Assembly (NCBI GenBank): GCA_031254075.1
Contig: JAIRVD010000175.1
Span: forward strand, 1 to 12,028
Source of the DNA: Clostridiales bacterium
Lineage (GTDB): Bacteria; Bacillota; Clostridia; Lachnospirales; WQUN01
Direction: 5' to 3'
DNA: 12,028 nt
The notes under the pieces were generated by a model, which was given only the letters and a program-made list of their open reading frames with translations, searched no databases and was not told the origin of the DNA. Both the position numbers and the translations under genes were made by a program. Shown one piece after another: positions 1 to 7,729 of the stretch; the first letter of the stretch is position 1; the number at the start of each line of letters is the position of its first letter.

Positions 1-1
1 C

Positions 2-763
2 AACCTTGAGGCTTCGGAAGCGCGCATTGCTTTAAACTATGAAGTTCAGGTAAATTCGCTCGGCTTGATTCAGGATTTGCACGCGGAGAAAGAACGCGCA
101 AGACTCGATATCGAAAGAAGAATGAGCGAGCGCGAACAGTTTTTTGCGTCTTTGCAGGAAGACGCGGAACGATATGAAGAATATATGGAGCTTTTAGAAG
201 CGGAAGCTCAAACAATAAACAGAGAATTAGGCATTGTGCAGGCGCAATACCGACGAGAAGTCGCCGAGGCAGAACGCCGCCGCCGCGAAGAAGAAGAACG
301 TCGCCGCGCCGAAGCCGCCGCCGCCGCCGCCGCAGAACGAAACGCCCAGCTTGCCACACTAAACAGCTTTGACAGCTTCGCGTGGCCGGTTCCGACACAC
401 AGCCAAGTCGCAAGCGGATACGGCAACCGTCCCGACCCGTTCACCGGACGCACCGCGTTCCACAGCGGCATCGACATCACCGCTCCCGCCGGCACCAGAA
501 TCAACGCCGCGGAAGCCGGTATCGTTCGCTTCGCGGGCTGGGGCGCGGGCTGGGGCAATTACATCGTCATCGACCACGCCGACGGCTTCAGCACCCTCTA
601 CGCTCACAACTCCCGCAACCGTGTTTCAGCGGGCGCGCGCGTCACACGCGGTCAACACATCGCCGATGTCGGTACCACCGGTCGCTCCACCGGCAACCAC
701 CTCCACTTCGAAATCCACACCAACGGCAACCACACCAACCCGATGGCGTTCTACGGCGGGTAA
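2..763 (+). CDS. M23-family peptidase (murein hydrolase activator-like), 5' partial
   Basis: The frame is open from the left edge to a TAA at 761-763, giving 253 visible residues; the true start lies upstream. The first ~110 residues are highly charged, rich in E, R, A and Q with heptad character, so a coiled coil ending in an E/R tract and seven alanines. After a short linker comes a lysostaphin-type M23 domain: GYGNRPDPFTG, then HSGID (His codon 461, Asp codon 473), YAHN, and HLHFE (His codons 698 and 704). These are the zinc ligands and catalytic residues of glycyl-glycine/DD-endopeptidases. The architecture matches EnvC/NlpD-type or secreted Bacillota hydrolases that cut peptidoglycan cross-bridges outside the membrane; the signal peptide would be upstream of the window. 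All visible metal ligands are present, so the domain may be enzymatically active. The domain uses strikingly more C-ending codons than its neighbours. No clear terminator follows it. Confidence 0.93.
   Translation, partial: NLEASEARIALNYEVQVNSLGLIQDLHAEKERARLDIERRMSEREQFFASLQEDAERYEEYMELLEAEAQTINRELGIVQAQYRREVAEAERRRREEEERRRAEAAAAAAAERNAQLATLNSFDSFAWPVPTHSQVASGYGNRPDPFTGRTAFHSGIDITAPAGTRINAAEAGIVRFAGWGAGWGNYIVIDHADGFSTLYAHNSRNRVSAGARVTRGQHIADVGTTGRSTGNHLHFEIHTNGNHTNPMAFYGG
314..334 (+). repeat. (GCC)6 GCA trinucleotide run in the M23 gene
   Basis: Six GCC codons followed by GCA encode seven alanines at the end of the coiled-coil region, just after CGC-rich codons for arginine. The run is in frame, so length changes would only alter the linker between coiled coil and peptidase domain. 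Confidence 0.7.
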
Positions 764-779
764 AATCGGCAACGCCCCA

Positions 780-808
780 TTGACGAAAACAGACGAACTG
801 CATATAAT
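780..808 (+). promoter_or_regulatory. Sigma-A/sigma-70 promoter of the rpmH operon
   Basis: A -35 box TTGACG (780-785) and a perfect -10 box TATAAT (803-808) are separated by 17 bp. Transcription should start near 815, giving a ~50-nt leader before rpmH that contains a T9 run at 824-832. The position between the M23 stop and rpmH fits the known strong promoter of rpmH-rnpA operons. It is the best promoter match I found in the window. Confidence 0.88.
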
Positions 809-865
809 GCCACTTGTCTTTGATTTTTTTTTGGAAAATATTTTTTCTATAAACGAGGTGACATA

Positions 866-1000
866 ATGAAAAGAACGTATCAGCCTAAGAAAAGGCAGCG
901 CAGCAGGGAGCATGGGTTTCGCAAGCGCATGAGTACGACTAACGGGCGCAAGATTTTGGCGAGAAGACGCAAAAAAGGCAGAAGTGTATTGAGTGCATAG
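866..1000 (+). CDS. rpmH: Ribosomal protein L34 (bL34)
   Basis: A 44-residue basic protein starting [12 protein letters not shown] and containing [19 protein letters not shown] and KGR. This is the full-length signature of bacterial large-subunit protein bL34. The ATG at 866 is preceded by GAGG (855-858) at 7-nt spacing. It is the first gene after the strong promoter at 780-808, and its last 8 bases overlap the GTG start of rnpA, as in many bacteria. It lies just outside the length range of simple ORF finders but the match is unambiguous. Confidence 0.98.
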   Translation: MKRTYQPKKRQRSREHGFRKRMSTTNGRKILARRRKKGRSVLSA

Positions 1001-1358
1001 TAAGCCGTTTTCACCGCTTGCCTCAATTAAGAAGGCGGGGGATTTTAAGCGGGTTTTTAATCGCGGAAAAAGCGCGGCAAATGCGTTGCTCGTGGTTTAT
1101 GCCGCCGAGAATGAATTGGGATTTTGCAGGCTTGGGCTTTCGGTGAGCAAGAAAATCGGATGTGCGGTGAGGCGCAACCGCGTTAAGCGTTTGATTAGGG
1201 AAAGTTGCCGTCTTATTTTTGGAACGGAGGCTTTTTGTGCCTTTCGCGGTTATGATTTTGTAATCATAGCACGCGCACCGATGGGGACAAGCTCATTCGG
1301 TGATGTAAACGAGGCGGTTTCGCAATTGTTAAAGCGGCTTGGGGTTTCGGAGAAATGA
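993..1358 (+). CDS. rnpA: Ribonuclease P protein component
   Basis: 121 residues from a GTG start that overlaps the end of rpmH. RnpA binds the catalytic RNase P RNA and helps cleave the 5' leader from pre-tRNAs. Family marks are visible: [16 protein letters not shown] near the N terminus (substrate-binding cleft with aromatic residues), and the RNR motif [21 protein letters not shown] at about residues 50-70. Length is normal. No good Shine-Dalgarno precedes the GTG, so translation is probably coupled to rpmH. The stop overlaps the yidD start as ATGA. Confidence 0.97.
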   Translation: MHSKPFSPLASIKKAGDFKRVFNRGKSAANALLVVYAAENELGFCRLGLSVSKKIGCAVRRNRVKRLIRESCRLIFGTEAFCAFRGYDFVIIARAPMGTSSFGDVNEAVSQLLKRLGVSEK

Positions 1359-1564
1359 AGAAAATTTTGCTGGCGTCGCTGAAATTTTACAAACGTTATA
1401 TTTCGCCGTTTATGGGACAGAATTGCAGATTTTTCCCGTCATGCTCGGAGTATATGTACGAAGCGGTGCAGCGTTATGGCGCAGCTCGCGGTTTTTGGCT
1501 CGGAATTAAACGGCTTCTGCGTTGCCAGCCTTTTAGCAAAGGCGGATATGACCCCGTGCCGTGA
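1355..1564 (+). CDS. yidD: Membrane protein insertion efficiency factor YidD
   Basis: 69 residues with the family core [15 protein letters not shown] (Cys24 and Cys30), [11 protein letters not shown] and the C-terminal GGYDPVP. YidD is a small membrane-associated protein encoded between rnpA and yidC in very many bacteria and is thought to assist YidC/Sec-dependent insertion. The N terminus ([18 protein letters not shown]) is amphipathic/hydrophobic, consistent with membrane association. The ATG overlaps the rnpA TGA by ATGA, and the stop overlaps a possible upstream GTG start of yidC, so the three genes form one translationally coupled unit. Confidence 0.96.
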   Translation: MKKILLASLKFYKRYISPFMGQNCRFFPSCSEYMYEAVQRYGAARGFWLGIKRLLRCQPFSKGGYDPVP

Positions 1565-1571
1565 AATTATT

Positions 1572-1576
1572 GGAGG
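1572..1576 (+). promoter_or_regulatory. Ribosome binding site deciding the yidC start
   Basis: GGAGG lies 8 nt upstream of the TTG at 1585. It argues for TTG 1585 over the in-frame GTG at 1561, which has no SD but overlaps the yidD stop. Confidence 0.65.
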
Positions 1577-1584
1577 ATATTCTT

Positions 1585-2811
1585 TTGACCGATTTATCGA
1601 ATTCAATTTTTCTTCTCACCCGTCAGATAGAGCCGCGCGGCTGGGCATGGTTAGAACCGGTTTCAAGGGGTTTCGGTTGGGTAATTGATGTTATATTTAA
1701 CGCGATTCATTCGACCGGAATAGCCAATTCATTGGGAATAGCAATTATATTAATGACGATTATTTTTCGTTTTTTAATAATGCCGCTACACCTTAAAAGC
1801 CAAAAATCCATGATGAAAATGCGGGAATTAAAGCCCGAATTGGATAAAATCAAAGAAAAGTACGGCAATTCGAAAGACCCCGAGCTGATGAGAAAATCTC
1901 AGCAAGAGCAGAGCGCGCTTCTGTCGAAACACGGCGCGAATCCGCTTTCGGGCTGTTTGCCGATGCTTATTCAGTTCCCGCTGTTTATCGCGCTTAATAC
2001 CGTGATGCGCCAAGCATCGCTTTACATTACGCATCTTAAAACTATGTATGAAAATTTGGCGGCAGAACTTTTAAACATTCCGGGGCTTGTTAATCTGCCG
2101 AACGGAGGACCGGGCGCGATTCAGCAGCTTGCCGAAGGAATGCTTGAAGACCATGCCGCAATCATTCCCGAAAAATGGGTAGGAAATCTTCATGAGTTTG
2201 ACGCGTATCTACGCAGCACCGGAGCATACGACAGCATTACATTGGAAGAAATTCCGAACGCGATTTCAAACTTCGGAAACAACGATATAATTATTCTCGG
2301 TTTGCCCGAGCATTTGGCGCGTGTTATCAACAAATTTAATCCCGCGGACTGGGAACACATTTACAAAAATATAACCGAACCCGCGCAATTGCAACATATT
2401 CAATCTTTAGTAAGTGAACTTGCAAGCATCGAAACCTTCCTCGGAATCAGCATTGTCGAACCAAGCGGCTGGGGTTTACCGGGTATTCTTATTCCGATTT
2501 TCACGGGAATTTCAATGTTTATTTCGTCGTGGCTTATGCAACAGCGCACATACGACCCCAATGCCGACGAACGCACCGTTATCACAAATAAAATGATGCT
2601 TACCGTAATGCCCGTTATGATGGCGTTTTTCACAATTAATTTCATTGCGGCGGTTGGTGTTTTCTGGATAACAGGGCAGATTTTCCAAAGCATTCAGGAC
2701 GTTATTATGCTGAAAAAAGCCGGAATTCCTATCAGATTGCCGTTTGTAAAACCTAAACCGACTCCCGAAGTTGTGGATGTTGTTCCGACGAAAAAGAAAA
2801 AGAGAAAATAA
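1585..2811 (+). CDS. yidC: Membrane protein insertase YidC (Oxa1 family), with large extracytoplasmic insert
   Basis: 408 residues from TTG 1585, or 416 from GTG 1561. YidC/Oxa1 inserts and folds membrane proteins alone or with SecYEG. The conserved core begins with SLGIAIILMTIIFRFLIMPL, whose Arg is the hydrophilic-groove residue of the family. A basic cytoplasmic helical hairpin follows (KSQKSMMKMRELKPELDKIK), then GCLPMLIQFPLFIAL. A non-hydrophobic segment of roughly 130 residues (about 2030-2460) comes next, then the last membrane segments (ILIPIFTGISMFISSWL, MMLTVMPVMMAFF, AAVGVFWITGQIFQSIQDV). The C terminus is a short lysine/arginine tail. No lipobox is visible, unlike Bacillus SpoIIIJ. 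The insert makes it much longer than typical 220-290 residue Bacillota YidC; longer versions of this kind are known in Clostridia. It sits between yidD and jag, the usual place. Confidence 0.96.
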   Translation: MTDLSNSIFLLTRQIEPRGWAWLEPVSRGFGWVIDVIFNAIHSTGIANSLGIAIILMTIIFRFLIMPLHLKSQKSMMKMRELKPELDKIKEKYGNSKDPELMRKSQQEQSALLSKHGANPLSGCLPMLIQFPLFIALNTVMRQASLYITHLKTMYENLAAELLNIPGLVNLPNGGPGAIQQLAEGMLEDHAAIIPEKWVGNLHEFDAYLRSTGAYDSITLEEIPNAISNFGNNDIIILGLPEHLARVINKFNPADWEHIYKNITEPAQLQHIQSLVSELASIETFLGISIVEPSGWGLPGILIPIFTGISMFISSWLMQQRTYDPNADERTVITNKMMLTVMPVMMAFFTINFIAAVGVFWITGQIFQSIQDVIMLKKAGIPIRLPFVKPKPTPEVVDVVPTKKKKRK

Positions 2812-2823
2812 GGAGTAGTTATA

Positions 2824-3456
2824 ATGGATATCGAAAAAACAGACAGCATTGTAAGAAGTGCCAAGACCGTTGAAGAAGCCACGGCAGAAGCATTGAAAAT
2901 ATTGAATGTCACCGAAGATAAGGTAAAAATCACAGTAATCGACGAAGGCTCGAAGGGCGTTCTGCTCGGAATCGGTTCGCGCAATGCGAAGGTTCGCGTT
3001 GAACTGAAACCCGACCCCGTTACTGCTGTGAAAGAATTTCTGCGTGAGGTTACGCTTGCAATGGGCTTGAGCGTTAACGTTGAAGCCGTTCAAAAAGACC
3101 GCTATTTAAATGTAAATCTCACGGGCGAAAATATGGGAATTTTAATCGGCAAACGCGGACAAACGCTTGACGCGTTGCAATATATCACAAACCTCGCGGT
3201 AGGTCGCCACGGCGATTTGCAAATGAGCGTTGTAATTGATACCGAAAATTACCGCCGCCGCCGCCGCGACACGCTCGAGGGTTTGGCGCGCACAATCGCT
3301 CGCAAAGTAAAAGACAAACGCCAAAACGTTAATCTCGAACCGATGACGCGCTTCGAACGCCACGTCATCCACACCGTTTTGCAATACGACAAACAGGTAC
3401 GTACATTCAGCGAAGGAAACGAACCTTTCCGCTATGTTGTCGTCGCCCCAAAGTGA
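2824..3456 (+). CDS. jag: RNA-binding protein Jag/KhpB (SpoIIIJ-associated)
   Basis: 210 residues in three domains: Jag_N at about 1-55 (VEEATAEALKILNV...KGVLLGIGSRNAKV), a KH domain at about 75-150 with the GxxG loop in ILIGKRGQTLDALQYITNLAV, and a C-terminal R3H domain with RFERHVIH near residue 180. Jag/KhpB binds RNA and, with KhpA, affects cell elongation and division in streptococci; in Bacillus it is linked to SpoIIIJ (YidC). AGGAG at 2811-2815 is 8 nt before the ATG. A CGC repeat encodes five consecutive arginines. The end overlaps mnmE by 23 bases. Directly follows yidC, the standard arrangement. Confidence 0.96.
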   Translation: MDIEKTDSIVRSAKTVEEATAEALKILNVTEDKVKITVIDEGSKGVLLGIGSRNAKVRVELKPDPVTAVKEFLREVTLAMGLSVNVEAVQKDRYLNVNLTGENMGILIGKRGQTLDALQYITNLAVGRHGDLQMSVVIDTENYRRRRRDTLEGLARTIARKVKDKRQNVNLEPMTRFERHVIHTVLQYDKQVRTFSEGNEPFRYVVVAPK

Positions 3457-4843
3457 ACTGATTAAAACCGATACAATCGCCGCAATAGCCTCCGCCCACG
3501 GGCAGGGGGCTATTGGCGTTATTCGGATTTCCGGCGCGGGTGCGGCGGGAATCGTTAAAAAATTTTTTTTTCCTCTGCCGAAAACTTTTGAATCGCATAA
3601 AATGTATTACGGAAATATTTTAGACATCGACGAGGTTATGATTTGTTATTTCAAATCGCCGCGTTCGTTTACGCGTGAGGACTGTGTCGAAATATTTTGC
3701 CACGGCGGAATGTTCGTGCTGTCGCAGGTGCTTTCTGCCGTAATCGAAAACGGGGCGCGCTTGGCAGAACCCGGAGAGTTCACAAAACGCGCTTTTTTGA
3801 ACGGTCGAATAAATTTATCGCAGGCGGAAGCAGTGATGGATTTAATAAGCGCGAAATCAAACGCGGCGTCACGAGCGGCATTGCGTATGCTTGGCGGCGG
3901 GCTTTCGCGCAGAATCGAAACCGCGCGCGATAGAATTCTTTCGTGGCTTGCGCATATCGAATTAAGCATCGACTATCCCGAACACGAGGAAGAAGCGCGG
4001 AACGCAAACGAAATTCTCGGCGAAGGCGGCGCGTTGATTTCCGATTTGCGAAAACTCTGCGAAACCGTAAATACCGGACGAATCATACGCGAGGGCATTC
4101 GCACTGCGATTATCGGTCGCCCAAACGTCGGAAAATCCACATTGCTGAACACAATTATGCACGAAAACCGCGCAATCGTTCACGAAACAGCCGGCACAAC
4201 ACGTGATGTTTTAACGGAGGAAGTGCGCGTTTGCGACATTCCGCTTGTGATAACGGATACGGCGGGCTTGCGCGAAACGGACGAAGCAGTTGAAAAAATC
4301 GGCATAGAAAAAACATACGAAGCTGCAGAAAACGCGGAATTAATTTTATTCGTAGCCGACGCAACCTGCGGGATTACGGCGGAAGATGAGGAGATTTTTT
4401 CCGTCATTGCGGCACGGAATCAAATCCGGCACCGCAGTTCACCAAATTTAATCGTTTTAATGAATAAATACGATTTGAAATCGGAGGGGCTTCCGTGCGC
4501 GCGGAATGACGATGTTCGGGGAGAGCATATAAATATTTCCGCAAAAACGGGTGAGGGCTTGGACGCGCTTTTTGCTCGAATCAAAGAATTATTTTTATCG
4601 GGAAGCGTCGGAAACGACGCCGCCGAGTACGACATTATTACGCGCGAGCGTCACAGGGTTTTGCTTGACGCCGCGATTCTTCATGTCGAAAAAGCGATGG
4701 GCGAGCTTACACAAGGCGTCCCCGAGGACTTGGTTTCGGTATCGCTGCGTGCGGCGTATATTGCGCTTGGCGAAATACTTGGTTTGGAAATCGGTGATGA
4801 TATTGTTGACAGAATTTTTTCCGAGTTCTGCGTAGGGAAATGA
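3434..4843 (+). CDS. mnmE: tRNA modification GTPase MnmE (TrmE)
   Basis: 469 residues, normal length. MnmE with MnmG installs the (carboxymethyl)aminomethyl group on U34 of certain tRNAs. The N-terminal folate-binding domain begins [23 protein letters not shown] helical region flanks the G domain, which has the P-loop GRPNVGKS (residues 228-235), TTRD, DTAG and NKYD. The protein ends FCVGK, providing the conserved catalytic-site Cys466 of the FC(I/V)GK motif. The ATG at 3434 lies inside jag; the preceding SD is poor, so coupling is likely. An A6T9 run at 3557-3571 lies in frame in the N-terminal domain (KKFFF). The stop overlaps mnmG as ATGA, matching the heterotetramer partnership of the two products. 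Confidence 0.97.
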   Translation: MLSSPQSELIKTDTIAAIASAHGQGAIGVIRISGAGAAGIVKKFFFPLPKTFESHKMYYGNILDIDEVMICYFKSPRSFTREDCVEIFCHGGMFVLSQVLSAVIENGARLAEPGEFTKRAFLNGRINLSQAEAVMDLISAKSNAASRAALRMLGGGLSRRIETARDRILSWLAHIELSIDYPEHEEEARNANEILGEGGALISDLRKLCETVNTGRIIREGIRTAIIGRPNVGKSTLLNTIMHENRAIVHETAGTTRDVLTEEVRVCDIPLVITDTAGLRETDEAVEKIGIEKTYEAAENAELILFVADATCGITAEDEEIFSVIAARNQIRHRSSPNLIVLMNKYDLKSEGLPCARNDDVRGEHINISAKTGEGLDALFARIKELFLSGSVGNDAAEYDIITRERHRVLLDAAILHVEKAMGELTQGVPEDLVSVSLRAAYIALGEILGLEIGDDIVDRIFSEFCVGK

Positions 4844-6684
4844 AAAAGATTATCGTTATCGGCGGCGGACATGCGGGTTGCGAAGCGGCTTTGGCTACGG
4901 CGCGACTTGGTGCGCGTGTTACGTTGTTTGCGCTTTCGTTGGATTCGATTGCGCTCATGCCGTGCAATCCATGCGTCGGCGGCAGTGCCAAGGGGCATCT
5001 CGTGCGCGAGATTGACGCGCTTGGCGGGCAAATGGGAAAAGCAATTGACGCGACATTTATTCAGAGCAGGATGTTGAACACCGCGAAGGGACCGGCGGTT
5101 TATTCGTTGCGCGCGCAGGCGGATAAAAAACGCTATATGGAATATATGAAGCAAGTGTTGGAGAGCGAGCCGAATATTTCGCTTCGCGAGGGCGAAATAA
5201 CAGAAATCTTGACGGAAGACGAGGGGGGTACACGTGTTGTCGGCGTGAGAACAGAATCGGGCGGTGCAATTCCGTGCGATGCGGTGATTGTTTGCACGGG
5301 TACTTATTTGAATGCGCGTTGTTTATACGGCGAAACGATTACGCATACCGGTCCGAACGGGATGAAAAACGCGAGGGGATTAAGCGAGAATTTACAAAAA
5401 CTCGGGTTTCCGCTGCAAAGATTTAAGACAGGCACGCCCGCGAGAATTCACAGGCGCAGTATTGATTTTTCAAAGATGGCTGTTCAGCCGGGCGATGAAA
5501 AAATCGTTCCGTTTTCATTTGAAAATTCAGCCGGGGAAATCGCGCGTGAACAGATTGCGTGTCATTTAACATACACAACGCATGAAACACATGAGTTAAT
5601 CCGCGCGTCTATTCATCGTTCGGCGATGTACAGCGGGTTGATTACCGCGACCGGCACGCGTTATTGCCCTTCGATTGAAGATAAAATCATGCGATTCGCG
5701 GACAAAGAACGTCACCCCGTTTTCATAGAGCCGGAGGGGCTCGGCACTCAGGAAATGTATGTTCAGGGCATGAGCAGCGCGTTGCCGGAAGATGTGCAAA
5801 TTGAGGTTTACCGCTCGGTGCCGGGCTTGGAAAACTGTGAGATTATGCGCGTCGCTTATGCAATCGAATACGACTGCATCGACGCGACGCAGTTGACGCT
5901 TGGCTTGGAAGCCAAGCACATCGCTGGACTGTTTTTCGCGGGTCAAATTTGCGGTTCGTCGGGCTATGAAGAAGCGGCGGCGCAGGGCTTAATCGCGGGG
6001 CTTGCGGCGGCGGGCGCGGAAATCGAAATCGGTCGCGCGGACGGTTACATCGGCGTTTTAATCGACGACCTTGTCACAAAGGGAACGCGCGAGCCATACC
6101 GAATGATGACCTCACGCGCGGAATATCGCCTGCTGTTGCGCCAGGATAACGCCGACCTTCGCCTTACGCCAAAGGGCTATGCGGCGGGATTGATTCCCGA
6201 AAAACGCTACGCCGCTTTTTTGAAAAAATCCGACGCAATCGAAAAAGGCATTGCGGCTTTAAGAAAAATTTCCGTTTCGCCCGAAGATGCGGATTCGATT
6301 TTAACGGAAAAAAATTCCACGCCGATAAAATCGGGCGTAAAGCTTTCCGATTTAATAAAACGCCCCGAGCTTTCATATATTGATTTCAAAAATTTCATTC
6401 CGCAAAATTACGATGAAGCCGTTTGCGAACAGATTAATATTCAAATAAAATACGAAGGCTACATTTCAATTCAACTGGCGCAAGCCGAGGCGTTTCGAAA
6501 AATAGAAGGCAAGCTTCTTCCGCCCGAAATCGACTATGAAAAAATAAGCGGTTTGCGCATCGAAGCACGTCAAAAACTTTCCGCACTGCGCCCCGTAAAT
6601 TTCGGACAAGCTTCACGAATCACAGGCGTTTCGCCTGCGGATTTGAGCGTGTTGATGGTTTATGTAAAAACACTGACACATTAA
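4840..6684 (+). CDS. mnmG: tRNA uridine-5-carboxymethylaminomethyl(34) synthesis enzyme MnmG (GidA)
   Basis: 614 residues, near the usual ~620. FAD-binding partner of MnmE that uses methylene-THF, NADH and glycine or ammonium to modify tRNA U34. The dinucleotide-binding [10 protein letters not shown] is at residues 8-17, followed by the GidA signature region [20 protein letters not shown]. Other family blocks are [35 protein letters not shown] and [19 protein letters not shown], and the C-terminal helical tRNA/MnmE-binding domain ends with [19 protein letters not shown] overlaps the mnmE stop by ATGA. The last part of the gene may contain the -35 box of a promoter for the next genes. Confidence 0.97.
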   Translation: MKKIIVIGGGHAGCEAALATARLGARVTLFALSLDSIALMPCNPCVGGSAKGHLVREIDALGGQMGKAIDATFIQSRMLNTAKGPAVYSLRAQADKKRYMEYMKQVLESEPNISLREGEITEILTEDEGGTRVVGVRTESGGAIPCDAVIVCTGTYLNARCLYGETITHTGPNGMKNARGLSENLQKLGFPLQRFKTGTPARIHRRSIDFSKMAVQPGDEKIVPFSFENSAGEIAREQIACHLTYTTHETHELIRASIHRSAMYSGLITATGTRYCPSIEDKIMRFADKERHPVFIEPEGLGTQEMYVQGMSSALPEDVQIEVYRSVPGLENCEIMRVAYAIEYDCIDATQLTLGLEAKHIAGLFFAGQICGSSGYEEAAAQGLIAGLAAAGAEIEIGRADGYIGVLIDDLVTKGTREPYRMMTSRAEYRLLLRQDNADLRLTPKGYAAGLIPEKRYAAFLKKSDAIEKGIAALRKISVSPEDADSILTEKNSTPIKSGVKLSDLIKRPELSYIDFKNFIPQNYDEAVCEQINIQIKYEGYISIQLAQAEAFRKIEGKLLPPEIDYEKISGLRIEARQKLSALRPVNFGQASRITGVSPADLSVLMVYVKTLTH

Positions 6685-6702
6685 AACATTCGTGCATATA
6701 TT
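6673..6702 (+). promoter_or_regulatory. Possible internal promoter upstream of the 6753 ORF and rsmG
   Basis: CTGACA (6673-6678) and TATATT (6697-6702), each one mismatch from consensus, are 18 bp apart. The -35 lies in the last codons of mnmG. Predicted start is near 6709, inside the palindrome at 6705-6722. This would allow separate control of the small unknown gene, rsmG and the pseudouridine synthase. Confidence 0.45.
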
Positions 6703-6704
6703 AT

Positions 6705-6722
6705 GAGGAAGGCGCTTTCCTC
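6705..6722. promoter_or_regulatory. Palindrome at predicted transcription start (operator or leader hairpin)
   Basis: GAGGAA (6705-6710) and TTCCTC (6717-6722) are perfect 6-bp inverted repeats around a 6-nt spacer. As RNA the stem could extend outward by an A-U and G-U pairs. No T run follows, so it is not an intrinsic terminator. Its place right after a candidate -10 box suggests an operator or a 5' leader hairpin. Confidence 0.4.
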
Positions 6723-6740
6723 GTGTACATACTTATTTTA

Positions 6741-6745
6741 GGAGG
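6741..6745 (+). promoter_or_regulatory. Ribosome binding site deciding the start of the 6753 ORF
   Basis: GGAGG, 7 nt before TTG 6753, selects that codon over the upstream in-frame GTG at 6723, which has no SD and abuts the palindrome. Confidence 0.7.
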
Positions 6746-6752
6746 AAAAGCC

Positions 6753-7115
6753 TTGATTTTTCCCGAGATGAAAATTAAAAAACACTCTTCTTTATGCGCG
6801 AAACCCGAGCAATATACAATCGCGCGCTTTCTTGACGCGGTAATGGAAAACCCCGACGACGCTTGGGCGTTTGTAAGTAAGATGTATTCGCCGGGGTTAG
6901 ATTTGAACGAACTGCGCGAAATTCTGACTGCGGGCGCGAAAATATTTGAGTGCAAGGCGATGTACTTAGAGAATCCCAAAAATTGCCTTACGCGTTCGAT
7001 TTATGTAGAAAATAAGGCGATTAATTTGAAACGCCTGTTGCATTTGAAGATGATTAAAGACAATGGCGCGTGGAAAATTTACGGCGTGGAGCAGGAAGAA
7101 TGCGCAAGGATATAG
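6753..7115 (+). CDS. Hypothetical protein, possibly NTF2-like fold
   Basis: 120 residues from TTG 6753. I do not recognise a named family. The layout resembles small NTF2-like/DUF4878-type domains: a helix with FLDAVMENPDDAWAFVSKMYSPG near residues 25-48, then LNELREIL, then alternating polar/hydrophobic strands, closing with LLHLKMIKDNGAWKIYGVEQEE, a pattern like the last strand pair of that fold. This is inference from pattern only. No signal peptide or membrane segment is visible, so it is probably cytosolic. The gene has its own strong SD and perhaps its own promoter, and its 3' end overlaps rsmG by 16 bases, indicating coupled expression with the rRNA methyltransferase. Confidence 0.75.
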   Translation: MIFPEMKIKKHSSLCAKPEQYTIARFLDAVMENPDDAWAFVSKMYSPGLDLNELREILTAGAKIFECKAMYLENPKNCLTRSIYVENKAINLKRLLHLKMIKDNGAWKIYGVEQEECARI

Positions 7116-7729
7116 TCGCGGCGTGGGCGAGCGCGAACGGCGTTGCGATAACCGACGCGCAGTTTGCCGCGCTTGCGGCGTATCAGGAGCGCGTACTGGA
7201 AGTCAATCAACACATGAACTTGACCGCAATCACCGACCCAAAGGATTTTGCGGTGAAACATATAATCGACTCGCTGACATTGCTTTCGTATTTGCGCGAA
7301 GGAACAAGCGTCATCGACATCGGCACGGGCGCGGGCTTTCCGGGGCTTGTGCTTCGCATTATGCGCGACGGTATAAAACTAACCCTGCTCGATTCGCTGC
7401 GCAAGCGGATTATTTTTTTGCGCGAAACATCGGACATGCTTGGCTTTTCCGATGTAGAATGCATCCACGCGCGCGCGGAGGAATGGAAACTTTCTTACGA
7501 CATCTGCACCGCCCGCGCCGTCGCAAGCTTGGATAAACTCGCAAAATACGCGCTTCCGTTGGTGAAAAAAGGCGGGTTGTTTCTCGCAATGAAAGGTTAC
7601 GATGTCGAAGGCGAAATTGAAAAAGCAAAAACTTCGTTGAAAAAATTCGGCGGTTCGGTTGAAAAAATCGTAATAACAGAAATCGAAGACGGGTTAAGGC
7701 ACTCGATTGTTGTTATTCGGAAAGCGTGA
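7100..7729 (+). CDS. rsmG: 16S rRNA (guanine(527)-N(7))-methyltransferase RsmG (GidB)
   Basis: 209 residues, normal length. RsmG uses SAM to make m7G527 in the 530 loop of 16S rRNA; its loss gives low-level streptomycin resistance. Visible marks are HMNLTAIT, KHIIDSL, the SAM-binding motif VIDIGTGAGFPGLVLRI, LLDSLRKRIIFL and the ARAVASL motif in the C-terminal half. ATG 7100 is preceded by GGAG (7088-7091) at 8 nt, which fits better than the in-frame GTG at 7070, and the protein then begins like other RsmG proteins. It overlaps the unknown upstream gene and, by GTGA, the pseudouridine synthase downstream. In most Bacillota rsmG follows mnmG directly and precedes parA/parB; neither par gene is here. 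Confidence 0.96.
   Translation: MRKDIVAAWASANGVAITDAQFAALAAYQERVLEVNQHMNLTAITDPKDFAVKHIIDSLTLLSYLREGTSVIDIGTGAGFPGLVLRIMRDGIKLTLLDSLRKRIIFLRETSDMLGFSDVECIHARAEEWKLSYDICTARAVASLDKLAKYALPLVKKGGLFLAMKGYDVEGEIEKAKTSLKKFGGSVEKIVITEIEDGLRHSIVVIRKA

Noticed and set aside
208..607. Minus-strand frames opposite the M23 gene
   Set aside because: Alanine/serine/arginine-rich antisense of the E/R/A codons and GC-rich domain; no motifs and no SD.
745..776. Possible terminator of the M23 gene (GGCGTT with AACGCC)
   Set aside because: Only a 6-bp stem with a 20-nt loop and no following T run; the T9 at 824-832 lies after the rpmH promoter.
369..866. 165-residue + strand frame overlapping the M23 gene
   Set aside because: Low-complexity S/T/P/A-rich translation produced by the C-ending codons of the real M23 frame; no SD and no family motif.
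2771..2779. DnaA-box-like TGTGGATG, and TGTGGATT near 11518
   Set aside because: Isolated partial matches inside coding sequence, no cluster, so no origin is supported.
2512..3093. 193-residue minus frame opposite yidC and jag
   Set aside because: Spans two well-supported genes and is F/N-rich, typical of antisense translation.
7063..7536. 157-residue frame overlapping rsmG
   Set aside because: Arginine-rich shadow of rsmG, which has all its SAM-binding and family motifs in the other frame.
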